64,000 nt of DNA from Helianthus annuus (lineage: Eukaryota; Streptophyta; Magnoliopsida; Asterales; Asteraceae). The notes under the pieces are model-generated. The model made no database searches. It saw only the letters and a program-made list of their open reading frames with translations, and had not been told where the DNA came from. The stretch lies in the NCBI RefSeq assembly GCF_002127325.2, contig NC_035433.2, positions 129,092,695-129,156,694 of the forward strand, in the 5' to 3' direction. Each line of letters begins with the position of its first letter. Position 1 is the first letter of the stretch. Below are positions 1 to 12,030 of this stretch, one piece after another. Position numbers and translations under genes: made by a program.

Positions 1-36
1 CTCGGGTCGGCGATCAGGGGCGTAAAAAATCTTTTT

Positions 37-200
37 TACGCAAGTACGCACGTTGTCAAAACATCTATTTATTTATAGTGGTGTTCTCATACTCAGTTCA
101 TGTAAATATTTACGCACGTTGTCAAACTTTTTTTACGCACGTTGTCAAAACTTTTTTGTGCACGTTGTCAAAAAAAATTTTACGCACATTGTAGAATGTT
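37..200. repeat. Short direct repeats, TTTACGCACGTTGTCAAA type
   Basis: Five imperfect copies of an 18-base unit containing ACGCACGTTGTCAAA occur in about 160 bases, with irregular spacing. No gene is visible. It looks like the edge of a transposable element that extends to the left of the window. Confidence 0.6.
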
Positions 201-255
201 TTTTTAAAAAGTTGTAGTGCAAAGTCACCAAACGTTAACGAATGAAATAGAAATT

Positions 256-480
256 CTCAATAAACATATAAGACAAATATAGCTTCCATTTTATTAAGAA
301 TATAATGTCAGAATTAGAGAAAATAGAGCAAAAAGAAAAATTGATGTCATTTTCGATTATTTTGTATTTTCTAATAAACATATAAGACAAATATAGCTTG
401 CATTTTATAAAGAAGATTGTGTCATAATTAGGGAAAATAGAGCAAAAAGAAATAGATATCATTTTCGATATTTTTGTAGT
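256..480. repeat. Tandem duplication, unit about 114 bp
   Basis: Two adjacent diverged copies (from 256 and from 371) both carry AATAAACATATAAGACAAAT and, further on, AAATAGAGCAAAAAGAAA. Apparent open frames here are by-products of the repeat, not a gene. Confidence 0.75.
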
Positions 481-770
481 GTCTAAATTGCGTAATACTT
501 TTGGTGTTTGAACTTAAAACATAAGATATTTTTTTCCCAATTTTAGATATAAAAAATATAAAAGAGATGAAATGAGATATGTATTGTTATGTCAGACACA
601 TAAATGATGATATGATTTGTTTCAGAGATAAGATAGAGGGGATGTGACATTGAGAGAAAAAGACTAAAATACTCTTTTAAATTAAATTGATTATAGATGA
701 TGTATTAAAATTCTATTAGATGGGAGGAGTTCTCACAGTTATCGCACCTGATAGTGGTTCCTCCTTGAAC

Positions 771-772
<2 letters not shown>
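481..772. other. AT-rich stretch, nothing recognised
   Basis: Neither strand shows a gene, RNA or clear repeat. The right edge (about 721-765) resembles the end of a small miniature element. Confidence 0.5.

Positions 773-803
<31 letters not shown>
773..803. repeat. TA microsatellite
   Basis: A run of alternating T and A lies just left of the first of three inverted-repeat elements. Similar TA runs lie between and after those elements, which suggests they target such tracts. Confidence 0.9.
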
Positions 804-805
<2 letters not shown>

Positions 806-817
806 TTGTCCTATATA

Positions 818-1351
818 GGGAGGGGCTCATGCGAGAACCACCCTTATTGTGAAAACCGCGAGAACCAATGTGAACACAACCTAAAATAGCTAAAAAAACC
901 TAAAAAAAACTAACCCCCACCCCCTCCCCCCCCCAATAAAAAACCTAAACCCCCCCCCCCCCCCAAAAAAAAAAAAAAACCTAACCCCTCCCCCCCCAAA
1001 AAAAAAACCTAAACCCACCTCCCCCACCCCCCAAAAACCTAAACCCCCCCACCCCCCCAACCCCAAGCTAAAATGCTAAAAACTAAACCCCCAAAAAACC
1101 TAAAAAAATCTTAAAAAAATATAAAAAAATAAAAAAAAATCTAAATTTTTTTTAATATTTTTTATGCTCAAATCGCTACTTTTAGTGGCCAAAAAAAATT
1201 TTTTTTTTGCTTCGAAAAGTAGCGATTTTTATATAAAAAATATTAAAAAAAAATTTTGTGTGATTTTTAGCTATTTTAGGCATTTTTGGTGTGTTCACAT
1301 TGGTTCTCGCGGTTCTCGCAATAAGAGGTGGTTCTCGCATGAGCCCCTCCC
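818..1351. mobile_element. TA-flanked foldback element A
   Basis: Both ends carry GGGAGGGGCTCATGCGAGAA in opposite orientation, and the inverted match continues for about 80 bases (CGCGAGAACCAATGTGAACA and its complement). A second, inner inverted pair lies at about 1143-1187 and 1213-1257. The left half contains long C tracts mixed with CCTAAA. No coding capacity is visible. The element sits between two TA tracts; rice Micron is a known example of an element that inserts in TA microsatellites. Superfamily is not certain. Confidence 0.7.
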
Positions 1352-1724
1352 TATATATATATATATAGTGTAGGGTTCATTGGGGAACACCAAAAAAGTG
1401 AGGAACGCGGGAACCCCCTTAAAAACCCTTAGATCAACTTCATCAAGGGCTGAGATTGGATTCATCTTTTTAAAGCTAAAAAAGGCAGAGGGGTAGTTTT
1501 GGCATTTACAAAAAGTTTGAATTAGTTCTGGTCCGTCACTCCACATCTCGCAACCGTCGTCCCTGTCGCCGGAGGACGCCTGTGATTTCTTTTGGTCGTC
1601 GTTGCTCGATTAGGTGGCCGGAATCTATAGTGTTTATCGTCGGAGAACACTTAATTGTTGTGATCGTCGTTGATTTTCTTTATTTCTGCTTAAGTTTTTC
1701 CATGAAAACAAGTTCGCCTCTCTT

Positions 1725-1876
1725 ATGCCGGTTCCACCACCGACTTCTCCGGCTGCTACCAGTCTCGAAGCCCTAACTACTGCACCGCCGAGCCAATCCG
1801 TTAACAACAGTACTCCAAATAAATGGAGTGAAGAAGGTCGTAATGCACATCGGATGTTTCGGCACTGCTTACAGAG
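1725..1876 (+). pseudogene. Exon-like Pro/Thr/Ser-rich segment, unidentified
   Basis: An ATG opens 50 codons rich in Pro, Ser and Thr, ending in NKWSEEGRNAHRMFRHCLQR-like sequence and followed directly by a GTAGG donor-like site. The upstream bases are GC-rich, unlike the AT-rich surroundings, as in a gene's first exon. I do not recognise the family. It may be the start of a captured gene, but no continuing exon could be joined confidently. Confidence 0.3.
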
Positions 1877-2555
1877 GTAGGTTTTTTTTCTCTATTGCGC
1901 GTGTATGTGTTAGTTTGTGCTGGTGGTATGTATTTCAGTTTCATACGTTGCATCTGCTATAGATTTTGATTTTAGGTTTACAAATGCCTTTGGATTGTAT
2001 TCAGTTGATTTGTTGTTGAGGTCAGTGATGAATGTTTGTAGTTTCTAGAATCCTAGATTTGTGATTGTGATGATATATAGAGAAATTTCAATGGATCATC
2101 GTATGAAATTCATGATGGATTAACATGTTAATGCTTTATAAAAGATTCTAGAACTTAGACAAAAGTGCATTTGTTAATAAGAGAAACACTATATATTATG
2201 AATAGTATAAGTTTAAATAGGAAATTAAAATCTGAAATCTCGGACCGGAGTCAGTTCGAATTAGGAGCCGTTGACATATCGGTGTCAAATCTGCATCTGA
2301 GATACAGGGAATACCATGATAGGTCTAATTTTATCGCTTTCGTTTGATTTAAAATTCTATGAATCATTTCCGGTGACCGCTATAACAATCCGTTCACCTA
2401 TGCCACCACGTTTTATTCACTTGTTTGATATAAGTGCAGCATTTGTGTGATTCTGCTTTGCTTAAACCTGTGTATGTGAATTTTCTAGGGTTTTGTTTGG
2501 TAATATTGTTTGATTCCATTACATCATCGTTGAAATGATGTATTTTTTTTGTTGC

Positions 2556-2926
2556 GCAGCATTATGCCCGTTGTATTACTATCACCAGCATCATCCTGTC
2601 AACTATATGCTTCTAGGCATTTTCACCATCTCTCTTGCTTTCACAGTCGGTTTGACACACGCTTTCACTAGCGGTAAGCCTACTTTTTGTCAATTTATGT
2701 GCTCAGGTTCGTTGTGCGTGTTTAATTTCAAGTTCTCAGAAGAAAATAAGCATTGCTTCTTAATAATAGTGATAATTTCTAGTCATATATCTATTGAATG
2801 AAACTATTAACAGCATAATTTAATCAATTGTCATGGATACTGCAGGTAAGGTGATCCTGGAAGCTGTAACTTTGACAGCAGTGTGGTTGTGAGTCTCACT
2901 TTGTTCACATTTTTTGCCGCCAAGAT
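2556..2926 (+). pseudogene. LIFEGUARD / BAX-inhibitor-1-like gene fragment (two exons)
   Basis: The first exon (to about 2673) encodes PLYYYHQHHPVNYMLLGIF and continues through a hydrophobic segment to THAFTSG, followed by a GTAAGC donor. After a 172-base intron the frame resumes at 2846 with GKVILEAVTLTAV. This is the central transmembrane part of plant LIFEGUARD proteins, BI-1-family membrane proteins linked to cell-death control. A one-base loss follows TAV: the next residues, VVSLTLFTFFAAK, are only found in another frame. N- and C-terminal exons are absent. It is a decayed captured fragment inside element B, not a working gene. Confidence 0.7.
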
Positions 2927-2957
2927 AATTTTTACATGTTAAAAATATTGTAAGTTA

Positions 2958-3160
2958 TAAGTGTGGGGTTCAACGCGGAACCTCAATAAAGTTTAGAAGC
3001 GGGAAAGCGAGCATTTAACATGTTAAATATATATAAAAAATTCAACTTAACATGTTAAAAACTATTTTTTCCAAAAACAAATTCGGAGCTTTTGCATATA
3101 AAGTTCTGCAGAAGCCATTCTAACAAAAAAAAATCATTTGCTAATGTTTTTTTTTAATCT
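2958..3160 (+). mobile_element. Left-end-like sequence of the element B family
   Basis: AGTGTGGGGTTCAACGCGGA is related to the outer left end at 1368 and to 4127. The following 100 bases (TTTAACATGTTAAATATATA onward) also resemble those after 4127. No matching right end was found nearby. Confidence 0.45.
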
Positions 3161-3720
3161 TTTTTAATTGTTATTTAAGCATCTCTGTTACGAGTGTTAG
3201 ATTTAAGCATATCTAAACAATTTTTCATTAGTTATTAATATGATCAGGTTGAATTGTAAAGTTGCAGTGTGTGATCATGGCTTATTTATGCCTTCAAGCT
3301 ATAAACATGAAAGAATGGATATTAATTAACTATTTTAATTTTTGTTCACAATAAAATAAAACTGGAACTTGAAACTCACCTTTGTTTAAAGGGATTTTAT
3401 TCTTAGTTTAACATGTAAAACAAATTAGAGGCTTTATTTACATGTAAAATACTTGGATATGGTATTTCGATGGTCTCTAAACATGCAGCTGAGATTTGAT
3501 TTAGGCTTTTAGCACAAGAAACATGGTGTTTGTTGCTGTACCGTACAAGTATGCTAATGCTTATGTTTATTTCAACATCTTTTATTCGTGAAGGTATATA
3601 TGTTAACCTGCTACAGTGCTACTGTTAACACTTTGCAACATATATGATATCCATGAACGCCGTACAAGACATCGGGACTCGCTTGATTTGCAGTAAAATG
3701 TGTGAATTTCAGGTGCGTAC

Positions 3721-4099
3721 GGGTCAAGGAAAAGACTCAAGGACTTGATCTATGTTCAATACAACTTACGAGTCAAGGAATGTCAAATAAGGCCGACCAT
3801 TGGCTCAGACAGCCTATTCGTGCAAGAGAATCTTTTGTATGACTGGATTGTAAAGCCTGGTAAACAAGAATACGAGGTAACACACTCTTCACTCTTTTCA
3901 TTCCATGGCAAGATTATTTATTTATTAAATTATATTCTTGTAGGAAATGGAATATGAGGAGAATGGGTTGTTCGAATAAATACAAGGAAATTGAGAGAGT
4001 AGGAAGGGTGGTTCATTAGACATACAACCACTAGACTCTGATCCGCCTGAAGACGATGACCGTAATTTCTTGGATGACGAGAGTGATTATTTTTTAGGT
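3721..4099 (+). pseudogene. hAT dimerisation-domain-like gene fragment
   Basis: Frame 3721-3876 reads GSRKRLKDLIYVQYNLRVKE and, later, LLYDWIVKPGKQEYE, ending at a GTAACA donor-like site. An acceptor at 3942-3943 opens EMEYEENGLFE then a stop. A further acidic piece (DPPEDDDRNFLDDESDYFL) lies at about 4040-4098 before GTAATG. The LxxLxYVQYNLRL and DWIV pattern matches the region flanking the C-terminal dimerisation domain of hAT-transposase-derived plant proteins. The catalytic part is missing and the exons do not form one frame, so this is a relic within element B. Confidence 0.55.
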
Positions 4100-4125
4100 A
4101 ATGTATTTATATGAAAAATCATGTA

Positions 4126-4260
4126 GTGTGGGGTTCAATGGGGAACACCAAAAAAGTGGGAAACCGGGGAACCATACATTTAATAGGTTAAATATATCCT
4201 AAAAATTCAATTTAAAATGCTAAAATTATTTTTTATTTCCAAAATTTAGCATTTCTTCCT
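4126..4260 (+). mobile_element. Second left-end-like sequence of the element B family
   Basis: AGTGTGGGGTTCAATGGGGA and the following AACACCAAAAAAGTGGG match the outer left end closely. It directly follows the acidic exon fragment. Confidence 0.5.
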
Positions 4261-4792
4261 ATCAAATTGTTATATATTGACTCCTTGTTAATTATGTAAG
4301 TGCAACAAAAAAAATTTAGTATTGCATCATAGATTATATTACACACACAATTAATCATGAACAGTGAGAATTATATTCTTTGTTGGCTTATGACAGTTAT
4401 CTTCCACGGGTATAGAATATGATCAAATCGGCTTTGAGTTCTTGGGTACACACCAATATTTACACCCAAGATCAAGATAACATAGAGCGGCAATTCAATT
4501 TATGGTTTGACCCAACCACCAATTATCACAACTACACAATTCATTAGAATCCAACCGAATTTGTGTGAGTAAACACCATTTGAGGGTGACTATTTTCTAT
4601 TTGAATCATTGGTTGTTAATAGTTCAAATGATATCAAAATGATTCCGTAATCATTGAAATTCAAACAATAATCATTAGTTCACAATTTCTTGTCTCCATT
4701 GTTAATATATTTTGTTACTGGTATTGATATCTTGTTATGATTGTGAAACTATTTTGATGAATGTCATCAGGTGCTTTGAGATGGTGTTCTTT

Positions 4793-5094
4793 AGGCCACA
4801 CGGGGCCATGCGTTATAGCATCACGGAAAGGTTGTTTAACGCGTTATTTCCCACCGCCACCATAAACATAACGCGTGATACATTAACGAAAATAGGTTTC
4901 CGTGATTTTTTCAACGGCGTGATATATTATTTTGTGAGGGTAGTTGTTGGTTGGGGGGAAATTGTTGGGTGTGGTGGTGAGTGATGACCACCCCCACTAA
5001 AAAGGTTGTGAGTGATGGAAAAATGATTGATGACATGGCGGAACTTGATTGGTGCTTGTGAGTGATAGAATTCTATCACTAGTGACCACCCCCT
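4793..5094. mobile_element. MITE starting GGCCACACGGGG (copy 1)
   Basis: Starts AGGCCACACGGGGCCATGCG, contains several AACGCG motifs and ends ATTCTATCACTAGTGACCAC. Another member at 19856-20303 shares both ends but has a different middle. Terminal repeats are poor. No coding capacity. Confidence 0.6.
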
Positions 5095-5099
5095 ACTCT

Positions 5100-5733
5100 T
5101 ATCCAGAAAGCTTATTTTAACATGTTAAAAGAGTGTTTGTCATTGATCAACTAAACTCGATTCGACTTTATTTGACCAAACATGTTTTGTATGGTAAACT
5201 TTATCATGTTAAATAAGAGATTGGATTGATCAACTAGGTTCGATTAAACTTTATTTGACCAAATTATATATTGAATTTCGGATTAGAGTTCAAAATATTA
5301 AAATAAAGTTTCGTATAAAGTCTATCCGGGCTCAAAATATTAAAGTAAATAAATTTAACATGTTAAACGAACATTTGCGTTGATCAACTAAACTGGATTC
5401 GACTTTATTTGACAGAACGTGTTAAAATTTTGCATAATAAACTTTAATAGGTTAAATGAGAGTTTGCTTTGATCAACTAGGTTTGATTAAACTTTATTTG
5501 ATCAAATTATATATTGAATTTCGAATTAGGGTTCAAAATATTAAAATAAAGTTTCGTGTGAAACCTATCCGGGCTCAAAACGTTAAAATAAATAAATTTA
5601 ACATGTTAAACGAGTGTTTGCATTAATCAACTAAACTCGATTCGACTTTATTTGACCAAATATGTTTTGTACGATAAACTTTAACATTTTAAATGCGAGT
5701 TTGCATTGATTAACTAGGTTTGGAACAACACAA
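5100..5733 (-). repeat. 247-bp satellite, inverted part of the array
   Basis: About 2.5 monomers of the satellite seen from 5734 onward, but on the opposite strand. GATTCGACTTTATTTGACCA is the complement of the TGGTCAAATAAAGTCGAATC phrase of the forward part. The orientation flips near 5720-5740. Confidence 0.85.
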
Positions 5734-6052
5734 AAATTTTATTTAGTATTTTATACTCTAATCCAAAATTTAATATATAATATGGTCAAATAAAGTTAAA
5801 TCGAACCTAGTAGATCAAGGCAAATTCTCATTTAATATTTAATATGATAAAGTTTAATGTACTAAACTTATTTTAACATGTTTGGTCAAATAAAGTCGAA
5901 TCAAGTTTAGTTGATCAAAGCAAACTTTTCTTTAACATGTTAAATTAATTTATTTTAATATTTTGAGCTCGCATAAACTACATACAAAACTTTATTTTAG
6001 TATTTTATACTCTAATCCAAAAGTTAATATATAATATGGTCAAATAAAGTTA
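5734..6052 (+). repeat. 247-bp satellite, forward part left of the Mutator insertion
   Basis: One to two monomers in the main orientation. The sequence continues at 7586 once the insertion at 6053-7585 and one copy of its 9-base target duplication are removed. Confidence 0.85.
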
Positions 6053-7585
6053 GAGAAAAATGCCCGGATAGTCCCTGTGGTTTCGCATTTTTCACCTATA
6101 GTCCCCAACTTTCTAAAACTACCTAAATAGTCCCCAACTTTTCATTTTTTGTTCCCGGATAGTCCCTGGGTCTAACTTCAGTTTGTTTTCTCTGTTAAGT
6201 GGGGTGTGAAATGACCAATTTACCCTTTCCTTTAAAAGACCAAACCACAGGGACTATCCGGGCATCTTCTTCAAATGGCCTTAGTTCTCTAACCCTAATC
6301 TAAATACACACATACATCCACAGACATACCACAACTCAGCCAAAAACTACCTGAATACTGCTATGTGACGTCGTGCGACGCCACCGTGGAACCGAGCACC
6401 ATCATCTTCATCTTCTGCTGCCAATATCCATCGTGAGGCGCCACCACCGAATGGTGGTCGGCCGTTTGTTCAGAGCGAGAGGAGAGTGAGTGCAAGGAGA
6501 GAGAGAGATGTCGCTGACGGAAGATGTCGAAGAAATCTCGTCTGCAAGCACACCTCCGCCGCCGCTCATCGTTGGTTGGCTCCGTTCTATTCACCGGAAT
6601 TTACAGAGAGGGAACGGGAGGTGAAAGGGGGGGGGGTCTGGGGTGTTGTATGCGACCAGAGAAGAAGCCGCAGATTACTCCGGTGATTATGTTGATGCTG
6701 CTGCTACTGTTGTTGTTCCATATAGAGAGGCTATGGTGATGGGAATTATTTGATGCTGCTGCTACTGTCCATATAGAGAGGCTATGTTGATGTGAATTAT
6801 AGAGAGGCTATGGTGTTTGCAGCCATGGCGGATTTCGACAATAAATTCCGATGATAACCTTTATCCTTGAAGATAAGAACATCTATCTACCTAGAGGTGC
6901 ACATTTCGGTTTTTTGACTTTTTCCCAAACTAGTTCAGGTTGGAATTGTTTTGGTTTGGTTTGGGTCAACAATTGTCAAAACTGGTATTTGGTGAAACCG
7001 ATTTACAAGTGGAAACGGATCGGTTTGGTTTGAAACTAGTTCTGGTTATTAATTGGTTTCAAGGGATAAGTTCTCGAACCGGTGGTCGGTTTGAAACAGG
7101 GACCAGTTTCACCAAACCTGTTACATTGTGTTATTCTCATGTTGTTCTGTGTTTACGAATCATAATCTGGCGCCCTTGCTAGTACAATATTGTTATGAGG
7201 CGGTGATGATGAAATGATTTTTGAGCAAAATAGGAGTATGAAGACCTGATCCGTATCTTGGTGGCGGTGGAGGTGGAGGTGGAGGTGACGGTGACGGTGG
7301 TGGTGGTACCAGAGAGAGCAGGGATGAAGAGAAAGGGATAATATGGGGTTTTATAAATAAATATGAAGAAGATGCCCGGATAGTCCATGTGGTTTGGTCT
7401 TTTAAAGGAAAGGGTAAATTGGTCATTTCACACCCCACTTAACAGAGAAAACAAACTGAAGTTAGACCTAGGGACTATCCGGGAACAAAAAATGAAAAGT
7501 TGGGGACTATTCAGGTAGTTTTAGAAAGTTGGGGACTATAGGTGAAAAAAGGCGAAACCACAGGGACTATCCGGGCATTTTTCTC
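6053..7585. mobile_element. Mutator-type non-autonomous element with about 220-bp inverted ends
   Basis: Starts GAGAAAAATGCCCGGATAGT and ends with its complement; the inverted match runs about 220 bases (6053-6275 against 7368-7585). It is flanked by a perfect 9-base direct repeat ATAAAGTTA (6044-6052 and 7586-7594), the hallmark target duplication of Mutator-like elements. The satellite monomer is restored when the element is removed. The interior holds GC-rich CCACCG/GGTGGC sequence and GAGA runs but no transposase. It may carry captured promoter or exon sequence that I cannot identify. Confidence 0.9.
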
Positions 7586-10500
7586 ATAAAGTTAAATCGA
7601 ACCTAGTAGATCAAGGCAAACTCTCATTTAACATGATAAAGTTTAATGTACAAAACTTATTTTAACATGTTTGGTCAAATAAAGTCAAATCAAGTTTAGT
7701 TGATCAAAGTTATTTTTCTTTAACATGTTAAATTAATTTATTTTAATATTTTGAGCACCCATAAACCTCAAACAAAACTTTATTTTAGTATTTTATACTC
7801 TAATCCATAATTTAATATATAATTTGGTCAAATAAATTTAAATCGAACCTAGTGGAACAAGTCAACCTTTCATCATGTTAAAGTTTATTGTACAAAACTT
7901 ATTTTAATATATTTGGTCAAATAAAAGTCAAATTAAGCTTAGTTGATCAATGCAAACTTTTTTTAACATATTAAATTAATTTATTTTAGTATTTTAAGCC
8001 CTTATAGACCACACTTTATTTAAGTATTTTGAACTCTAGGCTGAAATTCAATATATAATTTGGTTAAATAAAGTTGAAATATCAGACCTAGTTGATCAAC
8101 GCAAACTCTCATTTAACATGTTAAAGTTTATCGTACAAAAAATATTTGAACATGTTTGGTCAAATAAATTCCAATCGAGGTTAGTTGATCAATGTAAACG
8201 CACATTTAACATGTTAAATTTATTTATTTTAATAATTTAAGCCCGCATAAACTTTACACAAAACTTTATTTTAGTATTTTATACTCTAATCCAAAATTTA
8301 ATATATAATTTGATCAAATAAAGTTAAATTGAACCTAGTAAATCAAGGCAAACTCTCATTTAACATAATAAAGTTTATTGTATAAAACTTAATTTAACAT
8401 GTTTGGTCAAATAAAGTCAAATCAAGTTTAGACTGTTTAGTTGATCAATGCAAACTTTTCTTTAACATGTTAAATTAATTTATTTTAATATTTTTAGCCT
8501 GCATAAACTCCGTACAAAACTTTGTTTTAGTATTTTAAACTCTTATCCAGAATTTAATATATAATTTGGTCAAATAAAGTTAGATTGAACCTTGTAGATC
8601 AAGGCAAACTTTCATTTAACATGTTAAAGTTTATTGTATAAAACTTTTTTTAACATTTTTGGTCAAATAAAGTCGAATAAAGTTTAGTTGATCAATGCAA
8701 ACTTTTTTTAACATGTTAAATTAATTTATTTTAATATTTTAAGTCCACATAAACTACACATAAAACTTTATTTTAATATTTTGGACTTTAGGCAGAAATT
8801 CAATATATAATTAGATTAAATAAAGTTGAATCGCACATAATTGATCAATGCAACTCTTATTTAACATTTTAAAGTTTATCAAACTTATCTTAACATGTTT
8901 GGTAAAATAAATTCGAATCGAGTTTAGTTGATCAATGTAAACGCTCATTTAACATGTTAGATTTATTTATTTTAATATTTTTAGCCAGCATAAACTCTAC
9001 ACAAAACTTTATTTTAGTATTTTAAACTCTAATCCAAAATTTAATTTATAATTTGGTCAAATAAAGTTAAATTAAACCTTGTAGATCAAGGCAAACTCTC
9101 ATTTAACGTGTTAAAGTATATTGTAGAAAACTTATTTTAACATGTTTGGTCAAATAAAGTCGGATCAAGTTTAGTTGATCAAAGCAAACTTTTCTTTAAC
9201 ATGTTAAATTAATATATTTTAATATTTTGAGCCCGCATAAACTACATACAAAACTTTATTTTAGTATTTTATACTCTAATCCAAAAGTTAATATATAATA
9301 TGGTCAAATAAAGTTAAATCGAACCTACTAGATCAAGGTAAACTCTCATTTAACATGATAAAGTTTATTGTACAAAACTTATTTTAACATGTTTGGTCAA
9401 ATAAAGTCGAATCAAGTTTAGTTGATCAAAGCAAACTTTTCTTTAACATGTTAAATTAATATATTTTAATATTTTGAGCCCGCATAAACTACATACAAAA
9501 CTTTATTTTAGTATTTTATACTCTAATCCAAAAGTTAATATATAATATGGTCAAATAAAGTTAAATCGAACCTAGTAGATCAAGGCAAACTCTCATTTAA
9601 CATGATAATGTTTAATGTACAAAACTTATTTTAACATGTTTGGTTAAATAAAGTCAAATCAAGTTTAATTGATCAAAGCAAACTTTTCTTTAACATGTTA
9701 AATTTATTTATTTTAATATTTAGAGCACGCATAAACTTCACACAAAACTTTATTTTAGTATTTTATACTCTAATCCAAGATTTAATATATAATATGGTCA
9801 AATAAAGTTAAATCGAACCTAGTAGATCAAGGCAAACTCTCATTTAACATGATAAAGTTTATTGTACAAAACTTATTTTCACATGTTTGGTCAAATAAAG
9901 TCGAATCAAGTTTAGTTGATCAAAGCAAACTTTTCTTTAACATGTTAAATTAATTTATTTTAATATTTTGAGCCCGCATAAACTACATACAAAACTTTAT
10001 TTTAGTATTTTATACTCTAATCCAAAATTTAATATATAATATGTTCAAATAAAGTTAAATCGAACCTAGTAGATCAAGGCAAACTCTCATGTGATTTAAC
10101 ATGATAAAGTTTAATGTACAAAACTTATTTTAACATGTTTGGTCAAATAAAGTAAAATCAAGTTTAGTTGATCAAAGCAAACTTTTCTTTTACATGTTAA
10201 ATTAATTTATTTTAATATTTTGAGCACGCATAAACTTCACACAAAAATTTATTTTAGTATTTTATACTCTAATCCAAAATTTAATATATAATATGGTCAA
10301 ATAAAGTTAAATCGAACCTAGTAGATCAAGGCAAAATCTCATTTAACATGATAAAGTTTATTGTACAAAACTTATTTTAACATGTTTGGTCAAATAAAGT
10401 CGAATCAAGTTTAGTTGATCAAAGCAAATTTTTCTTTAACATGTTAAATTAATTTATTTTAATATTTTAAACACGCATAAACTCCACACAAAACTTTATT

Positions 10501-11358
10501 TTAGTATTTTATACTCTAATCGAAAAGTTAATATATAATATGGTCAAATAAAGTCTATTATTTAACGTTTAACATGTTTAATTTATTTTTATTAATATTT
10601 TGAGCCTGCATACACTCTATTTCTTTTTTCCTGCTACACAAGTCCCTCAAACCCTATCAAATTCATACTCACACAAACGTTATTATAAGTTTTTTAACGC
10701 TAATCCGAAATTCAGTATATAATATGGTCAAATAATGTTGAACCAAATCTAACTGATCAATGCAAACTCTAATTTAACATGTTAATTTTATTTATTTAAA
10801 TATTTTAAGTCCGCATAAACTACACACAAAACTTTATTTTAGTATTTTTTACTCTAATCCAAAATTTAATATATAATATGGTCAAATAAAATTAAATCGA
10901 ACCTAGTAGATCAATGCAAACTCTCATTTAACATGATAAAGTTTAATGTACAAAACTTATTTTAACATGTTTGGTCAAAGAAAGTCGAATCAAGTTTAGT
11001 TGATCAACGCAAACTTTTCTTTAACATGTTAAATTAATTTATTTTAATATTTTGAGCACGCATAAACTCCACACAAAACTTTATTTTAGTATTTTATTCT
11101 CTAATCCAAAATTTAATATATAACATGGTCAAATAAAGTTAAATCGAACCTAGTAGATCAAGGCAAACTCTCATTTAACATGATAAAGTTTAATGTACAA
11201 AACTTATTTTAACATGTTTGGTCAAATAAAGTCGTATCAAGTTTAGTTGTCAAAGCAAACTTTTCTTTAACATGTTAAATTATTTTATTTTAATATTTTG
11301 AGCACGCATAAACTCCAGACAAAACTTTATTTTAGTATTTTATAATCTAATCCAAAAG
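7586..11358 (+). repeat. 247-bp composite satellite array
   Basis: About 15 head-to-tail monomers. The phrase GTTTGGTCAAATAAAGT or its close variants starts at 8897, 9144, 9391, 9638, 9885, 10137 and 10384, spacings of 247 except one of 252 where a 5-6 base insertion occurs. Each monomer has two related halves: TGGTCAAATAAAGTTAAATC lies 93 bases before TGGTCAAATAAAGTCGAATC and 154 after the previous one. The palindrome TTTAACATGTTAAA recurs once or more per monomer. There are no genes. The 10.6-10.75 kb monomer is irregular. Confidence 0.95.
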
Positions 11359-11749
11359 TACAACTTGTCCAATGGCGTCAAGTTTGCAACTTGTTCCTAT
11401 ATGGGTCTTAATAAGTTATATTAGAACTGGAATGTGGATCAAATTGCAAGTTCAATTACCCTACAGAAAGTAGTCCACAAGTACTAGGCAATGAACTGAA
11501 GTGATTAAAAAATACATTCTTTTTAATAGCCAAATCAACCTTTATTAAAAGCACTCCCCAAACAGCAAAGGAAACATCAGCTTAACAAGAGGCTAAACTT
11601 ACCTCACAAGAAAAAAGAAACAAACAAACCCCATATGTTGCAAGGTCCAACCCGCAAAGAAAACCCCACCAAACATGACACACCCGACCTAGTAAACAAA
11701 ACAGTAAAAACAACCCCAGCACTACAGCCCACCTATCCGAAATTGACCT

Positions 11750-12030
11750 TAGCAAAATTTTACAAGTTATCTTGGTTTATACCTTTCACCTTGGATCTTT
11801 TAATCACCCACCACATAGTAGCTTCCTTGGTATCGTCTACCATTTTTGGAGCAGCCACAGAGATATTATTAAACACTTTGTCGTTTCTCCCGAACCGAAT
11901 TCTCCAAACCGTCATAAGGCACACCGCATACGCTGCTTCTATCTTCTTTTTTGGCCCGTCCAGAGCAATCAAAAATCCAACTTTTGAATCAGAGAACTGC
12001 AATCACAATGAAGTAAACCTTGAGTAAAAA
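11750..12030 (-). pseudogene. LINE retrotransposon C-terminal fragment
   Basis: The minus strand encodes a stretch with AAYAVCLMTVWRIRFGRNDKVF and, further on, ATMWWVIKRSK, the pattern following the reverse-transcriptase zinc-binding region in plant LINE (L1-type) polyproteins (usual form: hydrophobic-WxIWxxRNxxxF). Only this tail is present; no reverse transcriptase domain is visible nearby. It is a 5'-truncated or captured relic inside element B. Confidence 0.55.

Noticed and set aside
5100..11358. Satellite array as a centromere
   Set aside because: A 247-base tandem repeat is suggestive, but the array is short, interrupted and beside a gene; no evidence for centromere function in sequence alone.
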